Source: Nostoc sp. LPT
GTDB taxonomy: Bacteria; Cyanobacteriota; Cyanobacteriia; Cyanobacteriales; Nostocaceae
Length of the DNA stretch: 64,000 nucleotides
NCBI RefSeq assembly: GCF_017115165.1
Contig: NZ_JABXKF010000064.1
Coordinates: forward strand, 1-64,000
Direction: 5' to 3'
Shown: piece after piece, positions 1 through 8,643 of the stretch
Position numbering within the stretch: position 1 is the first letter of the stretch
Layout: each line of letters starts with the position of its first letter
Translations under genes and position numbers: made by a program
Notes under the pieces: generated by a model
What the model saw: only the letters and a program-made list of their open reading frames with translations
Database searches by the model: none
Told to the model about the DNA's origin: nothing

Positions 1-105
1 TATTGAATTCGGGTGGTCGTTTATTGAATTCGGGTGGTCGTTTATTGAATTCGGGTGGTCGTTCATTGAATTCGGGTGGTCGTTCATTGAATTCAAGCAG
101 TGGTT
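1..105. repeat. 21-bp tandem repeat, five copies, cut by the window edge
   Basis: Five head-to-tail copies of a 21-bp unit (core TTGAATTCGGGTGGTCG) start at 1, 22, 43, 64 and 85; the last copy has diverged. The period is a multiple of three. One forward frame is open from position 2 to a TAA at 134-136 and would encode the heptapeptide IEFGWSF repeated. It may be the tail of a repeat protein that begins outside the window, or a non-coding tandem repeat of the kind common in Nostoc; the window edge prevents a decision. Confidence 0.85.
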
Positions 106-220
106 AGGGTGGGGTAAAACCCAGATTCTTGAATAACTTCAGACTTGTGTGTACACCGTAGGCTTGCGGGGAGGGGTTAGGGGTGGGGTGTATTAGAGAC
201 TTTTGCAATAGGTCTATTGC

Positions 221-702
221 TTACCGCATCGGCGCTGGAACCCACTTTTGGAAACCCTCTAAATGACTCCAGTAAGCTAAATATCCGGTCAATGCCCAAA
301 TTAGAGAGTTAAAATAAAGCCGATTCCCGATAAAAGCGGTTGCTTTGTCAAATTCAAGTTGATGATGCGGATACCCACTACGATCGCAACTACACCAGCA
401 AAGAAGCCGTAAACTGCTATTGTGAATAAATCCCAACCTTGAGCAAGTGCGATCGCCGCTGCAATAAACAAGATTCCAAATAAGACACTTGTTTCACCGA
501 AGGCAATATTAAAGTTACCGATTACTGGCCAGGTGAAGCTCATGTGTAAACCAGTTGTGAGTGCGATCGCACCCGTAATTCCAAAGCCGAGAATCCACTG
601 TCTTTGATTAGAACTATCCATACCACGATATACATAGTCAGCCAGTAGAAATAACCCAGCTACCATGTTGATTAACATGAGGGTGATGTAGTCGATAAAC
701 AC
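221..702 (-). pseudogene. DUF981 family membrane protein, decayed
   Basis: The translation from a GTG at 702 (FIDYITLMLINMVAG) looks like the N-terminus of the DUF981 family of small multi-helix membrane proteins of unknown function. Similarity holds for about 130 residues, to LLSGIGFILT, and then the frame hits a stop at 301. The expected C-terminal end (ALTGYLAYWSHLEG) is found just downstream in another frame, ending at 221. The piece between is missing, so there was a deletion that also shifted the frame. The 5' end abuts a transposase fragment and the normal ATG appears lost. I regard it as a broken gene; the family call is from memory of the motif pattern. Confidence 0.7.
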
Positions 703-937
703 TATGCATGATTTTGGGCAAGTCTTGATGGGCAACTGGTTCTATGAGATAGTGTACGTGATTTGACAGAATGCACAAAGCATAAAGCTTAAAACCATAT
801 TTGTCCAAAGCCTTTTTGATAGCATATAAAAAGACCTCGCGACATTTTCGTTCTTGCAGGTTAAACTCGCGGTTGTTGCAGCGAGTAGTAACGTGGTAAG
901 AGAATCCTGGTTGAAAATTTCTCGGTTGGCGACTCAT
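701..937 (-). pseudogene. REP-associated tyrosine transposase (IS200-like), N-terminal fragment
   Basis: From the ATG at 937 the product reads MSRQPRNFQPG, then YHVTTRCNNRE and LSNHVHYLIEP. This is the start of a Y1/HUH transposase of the REP-associated type; HVH is the metal-binding HUH motif. Similarity stops near KIMHS at about 701, exactly where the DUF981 coding sequence begins on the same strand. The C-terminal half with the catalytic tyrosine is absent, so the fragment cannot be an active transposase. The frame stays open a little further to 638, but only as an overlap with DUF981. Confidence 0.75.
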
Positions 938-1384
938 AACACCATTCTTAAACAATTCGCAATTCGCAATTCGCAATGACGCTCTTTACGAGACGCTAAA
1001 AGCGAACGCGGACTCGCTAACGCAATTACGTTTTGTAACGGGGATTTTACCCCGACACAAAACGTGCTGCCTGTCTTGCTGGGGAATTAAACCCCTAAAC
1101 TTTGTTAAAACTTAATACTACACAACGCCTCCAACAGTCTTTACTTTTTATGTGTATAAAACATCTTCAGTGTACACACATCTCTCTACAAAACCAATTA
1201 CATTGTAGATCCTCCTAAATCCTCCTTAAATAATGAAAATTATTGAGAATAGTATCAATAAATATGAAGTTGACACTTCGTTAACATTTGTAATCGAAAT
1301 TTCGTAACCGCCCTTTGGTAGACTTAAAGACTGAAATAGCCAGATAAAGCGGCAGAAATTCAAGCAGTTGAGAGGGCAGACTCT
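938..1384. other. Intergenic region upstream of glpX
   Basis: No gene is visible. The first part (about 955-1110) is made of short repeats typical of Nostoc intergenic DNA (AATTCGCAATTCGCAATTCGC and palindromic pieces such as GGGGATTTTACCCC). The last 250 bases are AT-rich and presumably hold the glpX promoter, but no element can be named with confidence. Confidence 0.5.
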
Positions 1385-2422
1385 GTGGAAAATACACTTG
1401 GGTTAGAGATTATTGAAGTAGTAGAGCAAGCCGCGATCGCATCCGCAAAGTGGATGGGTAAAGGCGAAAAAAACATCGCTGACCAGGTAGCTGTGGAAGC
1501 TATGCGGGAGCGGATGAATAAAATCTATATGCGCGGTCGCATTGTGATTGGGGAAGGTGAACGCGACGACGCGCCGATGTTATATATCGGGGAAGAAGTT
1601 GGTATCTGTACCCAACCAAATGCCGAAGCTCTCTGTAACCCTGATGAATTAATCGAAATTGACATCGCCGTCGATCCTTGTGAAGGTACGAACTTGGTAG
1701 CTTATGGACAACCTGGCTCGATGGCTGTGTTGGCAATTTCTGAAAAGGGTGGATTATTTGCTGCTCCTGACTTTTACATGAAGAAGTTAGCAGCACCTCC
1801 CGCAGCTAAGGGCAAGGTAGACATCAACAAGTCAGCCACGGAAAACCTAAAGATTCTCTCTGAGGTTTTAGACCGGGGTATTGATGAACTTGTAGTAGTA
1901 GTCATGAAGCGCGAACGCCATAACGATTTAATTAAAGAAATCCGTGATGCTGGAGCGAGAGTCGCCCTAATTTCAGATGGTGATGTGGGTGCAGCTATAA
2001 GCTGTGGTTTTGCTGGAACTAATATCCACGCACTGATGGGTATCGGTGCGGCTCCTGAAGGTGTAATCTCGGCAGCAGCAATGCGTGCTTTGGGTGGACA
2101 TTTCCAAGGTCAACTGATTTACGATCCCGCAGTCGTAAAAACAGGTCTGATTGGAGAAAGCAGAGAAGCCAATATCGATCGCTTAAAGTCTATGAATATC
2201 AATGACCCCGATAAGGTCTATGATGCTCATGAACTAGCATCTGGTAAAACTATTCTGTTTGCTGCTAGCGGCATTACCAGTGGTAATCTCATGCAAGGTG
2301 TACGTTTCTTCAAGGACGGGGCAAGAACTCAAAGCTTGGTTATTTCCAACCAGTCGAAAACTGCTCGATTTGTTGACACAATTCACTTGTTTGGTGAACC
2401 AAAAGTTCTCCAACTGAACTAA
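1385..2422 (+). CDS. glpX: Class II fructose-1,6-bisphosphatase / sedoheptulose-1,7-bisphosphatase
   Basis: This 345-residue protein is the bifunctional cyanobacterial FBPase/SBPase of the Calvin cycle. It removes the 1-phosphate from fructose-1,6- and sedoheptulose-1,7-bisphosphate in the cytoplasm. [15 protein letters not shown] at residues 56-70 and DPCEGTN at 97-103 are the Li-sensitive phosphatase-type metal-binding motifs of the GlpX family, and the length is normal for cyanobacteria. The start is a GTG at 1385 giving [16 protein letters not shown], which agrees with the family N-terminus. hemA follows 240 bases downstream on the same strand, with a hairpin-containing spacer. Confidence 0.95.
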   Translation: MENTLGLEIIEVVEQAAIASAKWMGKGEKNIADQVAVEAMRERMNKIYMRGRIVIGEGERDDAPMLYIGEEVGICTQPNAEALCNPDELIEIDIAVDPCEGTNLVAYGQPGSMAVLAISEKGGLFAAPDFYMKKLAAPPAAKGKVDINKSATENLKILSEVLDRGIDELVVVVMKRERHNDLIKEIRDAGARVALISDGDVGAAISCGFAGTNIHALMGIGAAPEGVISAAAMRALGGHFQGQLIYDPAVVKTGLIGESREANIDRLKSMNINDPDKVYDAHELASGKTILFAASGITSGNLMQGVRFFKDGARTQSLVISNQSKTARFVDTIHLFGEPKVLQLN

Positions 2423-2548
2423 TTTTTAGGGAATGGGGAATGTAAAAGTAAAGATAAAGCATTTGGAAATAAATCTTTCTATAAAATGGAAAAATATTCA
2501 CCCAAATGTTTCATCCTTACACTAGTTAGTAGTTAGTATTTAGTGATT

Positions 2549-2593
2549 AGTTATTGTTTGTTGGTTGGAAAACCTATTAACCAATAAACAATA
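2549..2593. other. Inverted repeat in the glpX-hemA spacer
   Basis: ATTGTTTGTTGGTT and AACCAATAAACAAT form a 14-bp stem with one mismatch around a loop of about 12 bases. No T-run follows, so it is not a clear intrinsic terminator. It may be one of the dispersed hairpins seen elsewhere in the window. Confidence 0.4.
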
Positions 2594-2661
2594 ATTCTCC
2601 ATCTCCTAATTCTCACTCAATGCCCGATTGCAACTACCAATTAGTAACTACGATTTAGCAA

Positions 2662-3948
2662 ATGAATATAGCAGTGGTGGGGTTAAGCCATAAAACAGCC
2701 CCAGTAGAAGTCCGGGAAAAACTGAGCATTCCAGAACCACAAATTGAAAGTGCGATCGCTCAACTGGCCAGCTATCCCCATATTGACGAAGTTGCAATTC
2801 TTAGCACTTGTAACCGCCTGGAAATTTACATTGTTGCCAGTGAAGCAGACCAAGGTATTCGGGAAGTAACGCAGTTTCTTGCAGAATACAGTAAATTGCC
2901 CGTATTTTCTCTGCGACAACACTTATTTATGCTGCTACATCATGATGCAGTGATGCACGTGATGCGGGTAGCAGGTGGTTTAGATAGTCTGGTACTCGGA
3001 GAAGGTCAAATTCTGGCTCAGGTGAAGACTACTCACAAACTGGGACAGCAATATAACGGTATAAAAACCATTTTGAATCGATTATTTAAACAAGCACTGA
3101 CAGCTGGGAAGCGGGTTCGCACTGAAACTAGTATTGGTACTGGCGCTGTCTCTATCAGTTCGGCTGCTGTAGAGTTAGCGCAGCTAAAAGTGGCAAATTT
3201 AGCAGCTTGCCGAGTGGTAATTCTCGGCGCTGGTAAAATGTCGCGGCTGCTGGTACAACACCTACTTTCTAAAGGTGCTGTGGAAATTAGTATTGTAAAT
3301 CGCTCTCGCGATCGTGCCCAAGAATTAGCAAAGCTGTTCCCTCAACAACCGATCAAAATTCATCCATTATCGGAAATGATGAGCGTAATTGCCGATAGTG
3401 ATTTGGTGTTTACAAGTACTTCAGCAATAGAGCCAATACTTGACCGTGCCAAATTGGAAATGGTTTTAGAAGTTCAGCGCTCTTTAATGTTATTTGATAT
3501 TTCTGTGCCGCGTAATGTTCATGCAGATGTAAATGAATTGGAAAATGTGCAGGCGTTTAATGTGGATGATTTGAAGGCAGTAGTAGCGCAAAACTACGAA
3601 AGCCGTCGCAAGATTGCACAGGAAGCCGAGCGACTTTTAGAAGAAGAAGTAGAAGCCTTTGATATTTGGTGGCGCTCTCTGGAAACTGTTACTACTATTA
3701 GCTGTCTGCGAAATAAAGTCGAAACCATCCGCGAACAAGAATTAGAAAAAGCTTTGTCGAGATTGGGTTCGGAATTTGCGGAAAAACATCAAGAAGTAAT
3801 TGAAGCATTAACACGGGGAATTGTCAATAAAATTTTACATGACCCGATGGTGCAATTGCGATCGCAGCAGGATGTGGAAGCCAGAAGGCGCTGTATGCAA
3901 ACTCTGCAAATGCTTTTCAACCTCGATGCAGAGGAACAGTTTAGTTAA
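2662..3948 (+). CDS. hemA: Glutamyl-tRNA reductase
   Basis: The 428-residue protein catalyses the NADPH-dependent reduction of glutamyl-tRNA to glutamate-1-semialdehyde, the first committed step of the C5 pathway to haem and chlorophyll. STCNRLEIY at residues 48-56 carries the catalytic cysteine (Cys50). [10 protein letters not shown] follows near 113, and the NADPH-binding stretch [12 protein letters not shown] lies near 190. The C-terminal helical dimerisation domain ends normally. Length and start ([16 protein letters not shown]) fit the cyanobacterial family. No strong Shine-Dalgarno is visible before the ATG. Confidence 0.97.
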   Translation: MNIAVVGLSHKTAPVEVREKLSIPEPQIESAIAQLASYPHIDEVAILSTCNRLEIYIVASEADQGIREVTQFLAEYSKLPVFSLRQHLFMLLHHDAVMHVMRVAGGLDSLVLGEGQILAQVKTTHKLGQQYNGIKTILNRLFKQALTAGKRVRTETSIGTGAVSISSAAVELAQLKVANLAACRVVILGAGKMSRLLVQHLLSKGAVEISIVNRSRDRAQELAKLFPQQPIKIHPLSEMMSVIADSDLVFTSTSAIEPILDRAKLEMVLEVQRSLMLFDISVPRNVHADVNELENVQAFNVDDLKAVVAQNYESRRKIAQEAERLLEEEVEAFDIWWRSLETVTTISCLRNKVETIREQELEKALSRLGSEFAEKHQEVIEALTRGIVNKILHDPMVQLRSQQDVEARRRCMQTLQMLFNLDAEEQFS

Positions 3949-3961
3949 ATTAAACAACAAT

Positions 3962-3992
3962 AACCCTGACTTTTGGTAGAGAAGTTGGGGTT
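3962..3992. other. Hairpin after hemA
   Basis: AACCCTGACTT (3962-3972) pairs with AAGTTGGGGTT (3982-3992), allowing two G-U pairs, 13 bases after the hemA stop. The downstream sequence is not T-rich, so it may slow or protect the message end rather than act as a classic terminator. Confidence 0.35.
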
Positions 3993-4021
3993 CTGAGCCA
4001 ATCGGTTTGAAATTAGATATA

Positions 4022-4051
4022 CTTCTAATTAGACATTTATCTAATTAGAAG
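4022..4051. promoter_or_regulatory. Perfect 12-bp inverted repeat, probable operator of the ArsR-type gene
   Basis: CTTCTAATTAGA (4022-4033) and TCTAATTAGAAG (4040-4051) are exact reverse complements separated by six bases. The repeat ends six bases before the ATG of the winged-helix regulator at 4058. ArsR-family repressors usually bind such AT-rich dyads and repress their own gene, so autoregulation is inferred. Because it would also be transcribed close to the start codon, an RNA hairpin effect on translation is an alternative. Confidence 0.65.
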
Positions 4052-4057
4052 TTAGTT

Positions 4058-4642
4058 ATGCAACCAGAGCAATTTAACATTTTACTCCGCTTTTTCAAGG
4101 CATTAGCGGATGATAGCCGATTGAAGATTGTAGGTATCCTGGCGAATCAGGAATGCAGCGTCGAAGAATTAGCGGTGCTACTGCAACTCAAGGAACCGAC
4201 GGTATCGCATCATTTAGCGAAACTTAAGGAGCTAAATTTGGTGACAATGCGCCCTGAAGGCAATAGCCGTCTGTATCAGTTGGATAGTGAGGCTTTGCAA
4301 AGCATTAGCAAGGAAATTTTTACACCTGAGAAAATAGCATCCTTGATTGAGGATGTGGATACTGAGGCTTGGGAAAGTAAAGTGTTGAAAAACTATTTCG
4401 AGGGCGATGTCTCCGACAAGGACTCCGTCCAACGCCTCAAAGAAATTCCTGCTAGTCGGAAAAAGCGTCTAGTTATTCTTAAGTGGTTAGCAAACCAGTT
4501 TGATGTAGGAGTCAACTACCCTGAACGCTTGGTAAATGATACTCTCAAACGCTACCATATTGACTGTGCGACTTTGCGACGAGAGTTGATTGCTTGCCAG
4601 TTAATGCAGCGAGAAAATGGGGTTTATTGGCGTACAACATAG
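4058..4642 (+). CDS. ArsR-family winged-helix regulator with C-terminal DUF2087 domain
   Basis: Residues about 1-90 form an ArsR-type winged helix (ALADDSRLKIVGILA, then EPTVSHHLAKLKELNLV as the recognition helix and wing). Residues about 128-192 match the DUF2087 pattern (KKRLVILKWLANQFD, NDTLKRYH, TLRRELI, WRT). The protein therefore probably binds DNA as a dimer. No metal-binding cysteine pair of the classic ArsR/SmtB type is seen, so the signal is unknown. A perfect palindrome directly upstream suggests self-repression. It is not obviously in an operon with its neighbours. Confidence 0.85.
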   Translation: MQPEQFNILLRFFKALADDSRLKIVGILANQECSVEELAVLLQLKEPTVSHHLAKLKELNLVTMRPEGNSRLYQLDSEALQSISKEIFTPEKIASLIEDVDTEAWESKVLKNYFEGDVSDKDSVQRLKEIPASRKKRLVILKWLANQFDVGVNYPERLVNDTLKRYHIDCATLRRELIACQLMQRENGVYWRTT

Positions 4643-4781
4643 ATATGAAAGATGAATGTATTTAAGTTGCATAAAAGCAAATCTGGAACCGCTTATTACA
4701 AAGGAATCCTTCTGGAAAAATGAATGAGGATTAGCTTATCATCTATAACAATCCTATCTGAGTTGTGAAAATTGGTTTTTA

Positions 4782-4815
4782 ATCGAACCACAGAGACGCA
4801 GAGAACACAGGGATA
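4782..4815. repeat. Dispersed repeat of the ACCACAGAGACGCAGAGAAC type
   Basis: The sequence around AACCACAGAGACGCAGAG recurs in diverged form at about 12353-12384 and 13658-13690. Here it is flanked by an inverted repeat (TTGTGAAAATT near 4763 and AATTTTCACAA near 4830), so the whole may be a small mobile or hairpin element in the gap before the Uma2 gene. Confidence 0.5.
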
Positions 4816-4862
4816 AGAATCAACAAAAATTTTCACAAAGCACAATTATAAGTCGTATATTT

Positions 4863-5453
4863 ATGCAGTTAGAAACACAAAAATTATATTACACACCTGA
4901 AGAGTATTTAGAACTTGAAGAAAAAGCAGAATATAAAAGCGAATATCGCGATGGAGAAATTGTACCGATGACGGGTGGCACTACAAATCATAATAAAATT
5001 GCAGGCAACTTTTATGCCTATTTGAAGTTTGGTTTAAGAGGCAAGAATTATGATGTTTATATTGGTGATGTGCGTTTGTGGATACCCCGTTATCGGCAGC
5101 ATACATATCCCGATGTGATGGTGATTGAGGGACAACCTATTTATACAGGAACCAGCACAACAACCGTTATGAATCCGATATTAATTGCTGAAGTTTTATC
5201 TAAATCGACTAAAAATTATGACCAAGGCGATAAGTTTCTTTATTATCGCTCTATTCCAGAATTCAAAGAATATATTTTAATTGACCAATATCAGTATCAT
5301 GTGATGCAATATGTAAAAACTGCGGAAAGTCAATGGTTATTTACTGAACTTGAACATGAATCTGCAACTTTATCACTGGAAACGGTTGATTTTCAAATTG
5401 AATTGCGCGACCTTTACGAGCAAGTCAATTTTGCAGAAAATAACGAAGATTAA
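4863..5453 (+). CDS. Uma2 family (DUF820) endonuclease-like protein
   Basis: The 196-residue product has the pattern of the Uma2/DUF820 family, a PD-(D/E)XK-fold nuclease family greatly expanded in cyanobacteria and of uncertain role. Visible features are the N-terminal YTPEEYLELEE, then YRDGEIVPMTGG, VRLWIPRYRQHTYPDVMVI with the conserved aspartate, and LIAEVLSKSTKNYDQGDK with the catalytic-type glutamate and downstream lysine. Length and start are normal. A second, broken member of the same family lies convergently just downstream (5537 to about 5918). Confidence 0.88.
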   Translation: MQLETQKLYYTPEEYLELEEKAEYKSEYRDGEIVPMTGGTTNHNKIAGNFYAYLKFGLRGKNYDVYIGDVRLWIPRYRQHTYPDVMVIEGQPIYTGTSTTTVMNPILIAEVLSKSTKNYDQGDKFLYYRSIPEFKEYILIDQYQYHVMQYVKTAESQWLFTELEHESATLSLETVDFQIELRDLYEQVNFAENNED

Positions 5454-5536
5454 AATAATTTTTAATGACGTTTGTGGATTCGTCAATGTAATTCGTAATA
5501 GTAATAATGGGATTCAATCGCTACCAAAGTCATTCA

Positions 5537-5918
5537 CTAAATTTGTGTTTCTTCCTCGGTAAAGATAGGAGGCCACAATTCAGTAATCGGCAATTCCCAA
5601 CCGTGAAAAAGTTCTGGTATCGTTAAAATATCGCCATTTTCTAAAACTATAGATTCGTTTGTAGAGCGATAAATTGTAACTGTCTCTTCATCAGGATCAA
5701 TCAGAATGCCAACGATCGCTCCTAGTTCTATAAATTTCAGAATTTTGGCTACTATAAGTTTAATTTTATCACTCTGAGATTTAATTTCTACCACCAAGTC
5801 AGGAACAAGTTCTCCAAAGTAACGAGGACTTTGGAGAAGTCGGGAAGCGCGAATCAAAGGAAACATCGGGTGCTTTAAGATTTGTATCTGTCCAAAGTCC
5901 GATCATTAAATATATTGC
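5537..5918 (-). pseudogene. Uma2 family gene, N-terminally deleted and frameshifted
   Basis: An open frame from 5866 to 5537 encodes 109 residues of a Uma2 C-terminal half (LVPDLVVEIKSQSD, ILIDPDEETVTIYR). The expected sequence just before it, WTDTNLKAPDVSF, is present upstream in a different frame at about 5918-5856. A single extra base near 5853 separates PDVSF from IRASRLL. About 70 N-terminal residues are missing altogether. With both a frameshift and a truncation this is best called a pseudogene, although the C-terminal frame could still be translated from the internal ATG at 5866. Confidence 0.8.
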
Positions 5919-5941
5919 ATAAACAGAAAGCTAATCGCACT

Positions 5942-6724
5942 CTATTTTCCCAAATAAGCTTCTAAAACTTTGGGATTAGTTTGAATTTCTGCTGGCGTAC
6001 CGTCAGCTAAATTCTGTCCTTCAGCAAGTACCCAAACACGATCGCACAAGGACATAACTACATCCATATTGTGTTCGATAATCAAAAAGGTCATGCCATC
6101 TTGACGATTCCAAGTGATAATGCGATCGCAAATATCATCAATCAGTTTCGGATTCACCCCAGCTGCCGGTTCATCCAACAAAATTAATTTGGGGTTAGTC
6201 ATCAGCGCCCGCCCCATTTCCAGCAGCTTGCGTTGTCCACCAGACAAACCACCAGCATAATCGTGTGCTTTTTTGGCCAAGCCCACTGATTCTAATAAAA
6301 ACATTGCCCGTTCTTCGAGTTGCTTTTCTTCCTTAGCGACAACGTGCGGTTGCAACTGCATCTGCCAAAAATTTTCGCCCGTTTGTTTTTGCGCCGCCAG
6401 CAGCATATTTTCTAACACCGACAACCGCGAGAGAGTCCGTGCAACCTGAAAGGTGCGGATTACCCCCTGCTGGGCGATTTGATATGGTTGCAAATTGTGA
6501 ATCGGTTCGCCGTCAAAAATTACTCGTCCCTTATCGGGGCGGATGAAGTTCGAGAGTAAATTAAATAAAGTAGTTTTACCAGCACCATTGGGGCCAATCA
6601 AGCCCGTAATACTGCCTTTAGGAACTTCGATTTTCGCCTCATTAACTGCTTTGACACCACCAAAGCTTTTAGAAAGTCCAGTGGCTACCAAAAGGGGAAG
6701 CGGGGATGAATAGTTATTTACCAA
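5942..6724 (-). CDS. natA: Amino-acid ABC transporter ATP-binding protein, LivG/NatA type
   Basis: The 260-residue ATPase has GPNGAGKTTL (Walker A), LSGGQRKLLEMGRAL (signature) and LILLDEPAAGVNP (Walker B), plus the IEHNMDVVM switch region, all typical of LivG-type subunits of branched-chain/neutral amino-acid importers. It acts on the cytoplasmic face together with the LivM-type permease encoded just upstream; the two genes overlap by 11 bases. In Anabaena the comparable pair near pgi is natA/natC of the N-I neutral amino-acid system. I use that symbol from remembered gene order, so the exact substrate is an inference. No periplasmic binding protein gene is present here. Confidence 0.82.
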   Translation of the reverse strand: MVNNYSSPLPLLVATGLSKSFGGVKAVNEAKIEVPKGSITGLIGPNGAGKTTLFNLLSNFIRPDKGRVIFDGEPIHNLQPYQIAQQGVIRTFQVARTLSRLSVLENMLLAAQKQTGENFWQMQLQPHVVAKEEKQLEERAMFLLESVGLAKKAHDYAGGLSGGQRKLLEMGRALMTNPKLILLDEPAAGVNPKLIDDICDRIITWNRQDGMTFLIIEHNMDVVMSLCDRVWVLAEGQNLADGTPAEIQTNPKVLEAYLGK

Positions 6725-7847
6725 GGGTGAGTTCCTCCTTTTTCCCTAAGATACCTTGAGGACGCCAAATCATCAGTACCATCAAAATTAATCCGATTAC
6801 CATGATGCGAAATGCGCCCAAACGTGCTTCATCAAGGGAAACGATTCTGGGTAAGACTTCTCGCGTTAGCGCATCGTAAGCAAAGAAAATTACCGCGCCT
6901 ACTATTGTGCCGACATTTTTCCCAGAACCGCCTAAAATCACCATAATCCAGGTGTCAAAAGTGATCTGGGGTTGGAAATTATCAGGGTAAATGGCGCTGA
7001 GTTGCCAAGCGAAGAAAGCACCAGCGATACCCGCGATCGCACCTCCTAACATGAGAGATTGTAATTTATACCAAAAGACATTTTTTCCCAATGCCTTGGG
7101 AATTTCTTCATCTTCGCGGATGGCTTTGAGAATTCTACCCCAAGGCGATCGCACCAAAATTTCTAACCGCCAGTATACAAATGCTAAAACCAGCAGTAAC
7201 ACCAGCATTAAACCCGCTTTTGGGTTGTAGTTATACAGTCCGATTACCCCAGAAATATAAATCGCTGCCGCCAAAATTGCTAACACAACTCCCACACCCA
7301 AGCGCGATGCAAATTCTTGCTGGCTAGTTGTCCTTTTACCTAAATCAGTAGTCCGAGATATTTGAGTGGTACGAATCCATTGCCACAACGTAAAGAAAGT
7401 TACGGCAGCCAGCAGCGTTAAAAGCCCAATCATTACTAATCTGACAAACAAAGTTGGCTCTGTGGATAGGGGTATGGGATAACTTTGTACACCAAACGCC
7501 CCAGAAATCCAGGTGTCACCCACAGGCAATTCCTGATTATTTACCACCAAACGAATTAATTCGCCCGTACCAATGGTGACAATTCCTAGATAATCTTCTC
7601 GTAAGCGGAGAGTTACAAAACCAATTATCAAACCCAACAAGGCAGCGACAATTGCCCCAGCCAGTGCCGATACCAGTAGGGGTACGCCCTTTAAGCTTAA
7701 TAATACCGTTGTATATGCTCCCAGAGTCATGAAAGCAATATGACCAAAGTTAATTAACCCCGTAAAGCCCCACTGTAAATTCAGTCCTAGTGCGAATAGA
7801 GCAAAAAGTGCTGTAGAAATTGCCAAGAAAATTAGATAGTCAACCAT
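6714..7847 (-). CDS. natC: Amino-acid ABC transporter permease, LivM/NatC type
   Basis: The 377-residue hydrophobic protein has about eight to ten membrane segments. It carries LivM landmarks: GLNLQWGFTGLINFGHIAFMTLGAY near the N-terminus and REDYLGIVTIGTGELIRL, with the coupling-helix region IREDEEIPKALGKN and the conserved GGAIAGIAGAFFAW stretch near residues 265-285. It forms part of the transmembrane channel of a branched-chain/neutral amino-acid importer with the ATPase at 5942-6724. A charged, variable loop lies around residues 160-185, which many cyanobacterial homologues also have. The second permease and second ATPase of such systems are not in this window. Confidence 0.85.
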   Translation of the reverse strand: MVDYLIFLAISTALFALFALGLNLQWGFTGLINFGHIAFMTLGAYTTVLLSLKGVPLLVSALAGAIVAALLGLIIGFVTLRLREDYLGIVTIGTGELIRLVVNNQELPVGDTWISGAFGVQSYPIPLSTEPTLFVRLVMIGLLTLLAAVTFFTLWQWIRTTQISRTTDLGKRTTSQQEFASRLGVGVVLAILAAAIYISGVIGLYNYNPKAGLMLVLLLVLAFVYWRLEILVRSPWGRILKAIREDEEIPKALGKNVFWYKLQSLMLGGAIAGIAGAFFAWQLSAIYPDNFQPQITFDTWIMVILGGSGKNVGTIVGAVIFFAYDALTREVLPRIVSLDEARLGAFRIMVIGLILMVLMIWRPQGILGKKEELTLGK

Positions 7848-7857
7848 ATTAAATTAT

Positions 7858-7912
7858 TTGGGAATTGGGAATTGGGAATTGGGGATTGGGCATTGGGCAT
7901 TGGGCATGGGGA
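7858..7912. repeat. Degenerate heptamer tandem repeat (ATTGGGA/ATTGGGC)
   Basis: About seven near-identical 7-base units follow the 5' end of natC. They belong to the short tandemly repeated sequences typical of heterocystous cyanobacteria. Related tracts occur at 25123-25154, about 29945-30010 and 59564-59680, and one lies inside the aminotransferase gene at about 54831-54897. Confidence 0.8.
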
Positions 7913-8100
7913 AAGAGAAGGCAGGAGGCACAAGGCAGAAGTTCTTTAATTTTGAATTTTGAATTTTGAATTTTGAATTGATTGCTCCCTGCCCCTCTGC
8001 CTCTTCTCTGGGCGAATAAATTTTAGCGTAGCTTGAGCGGAGCTAATTTTATGGGAATACTATTTATTGTTGGTGTTTAGTGGTAGGGAATAATTGACGT

Positions 8101-8298
8101 ATGAATTTGCTGCGACTTAGAATGCATCACTTAATCGAGCAGTTAGGCGATGACGATTTGCAAGACATTTGGAACGTTCTCGAAGCTTTACATTATGACT
8201 TTTATATGCTTAAAGCCATACAAAAAGTCAAGCGATCGCAGCAACCGTGGGATATCTTAACCCATGAAGAAGCGGTAAGACTGTTGATGTTTTTCTGA
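8101..8298 (+). CDS. Putative type II antitoxin, separated from its toxin
   Basis: This 65-residue product (MNLLRLRMHHLIEQL, LTHEEAVRLLMFF) has the size and C-terminal pattern of small cyanobacterial antitoxins that precede a RelE/ParE-like toxin gene. Such pairs normally overlap or abut. Here the toxin-like gene starts 345 bases downstream, with repeat DNA in between. The exact antitoxin family is not recognised. The coding call rests on the neighbour and on remembered homologues, and the last residues may have been changed by the insertion. Confidence 0.55.
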   Translation: MNLLRLRMHHLIEQLGDDDLQDIWNVLEALHYDFYMLKAIQKVKRSQQPWDILTHEEAVRLLMFF

Positions 8299-8643
8299 TT
8301 CAGCAGCGCTTTTGAGCTAGTACAACGGGCGCGTAAATAAACCACCCCTTCGGGTGACGCTCGCAGGCTCGCTAACGCTGCGCTAACGGCAGTTCCTCAT
8401 GGGGGGAACCCCCAAGACCGGACTGCCTCACCATTCCAAATCAATAAAACGCTTATGCTGTATACCTGTTTGACTTTTGACTTTTGAACGCCAGTTGCTT
8501 CAAGTCGGCAGAGTCGACGACAGTCGCCTCAAGTCGGGAAACCCGCCCACGGCGCTGTCTCCCCAACGCACTGGCTCCTTTTGACTTCCGCCTTGCGGCA
8601 CTAGTGCCAGTGGCCCCTCAAGTTTTGGTGAAGGTAACGCCCA
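8299..8643. repeat. Composite dispersed repeat between antitoxin and toxin genes
   Basis: The gap is built from several repeat modules. One, about 8324-8345 plus 8431-8464 (GCGTAAATAAACCAC and CATTCCAAATCAATAAAACG), recurs at about 48852-48873 and 49015-49050. Another, 8388-8430 with GGGGGGAACCCCC at its centre, resembles the segment inside the TonB receptor gene at 41131-41180. A third, about 8477-8600, recurs inverted at about 28262-28340 but lacks an inner block of about 48 bases there. No gene is seen in it. Confidence 0.75.
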
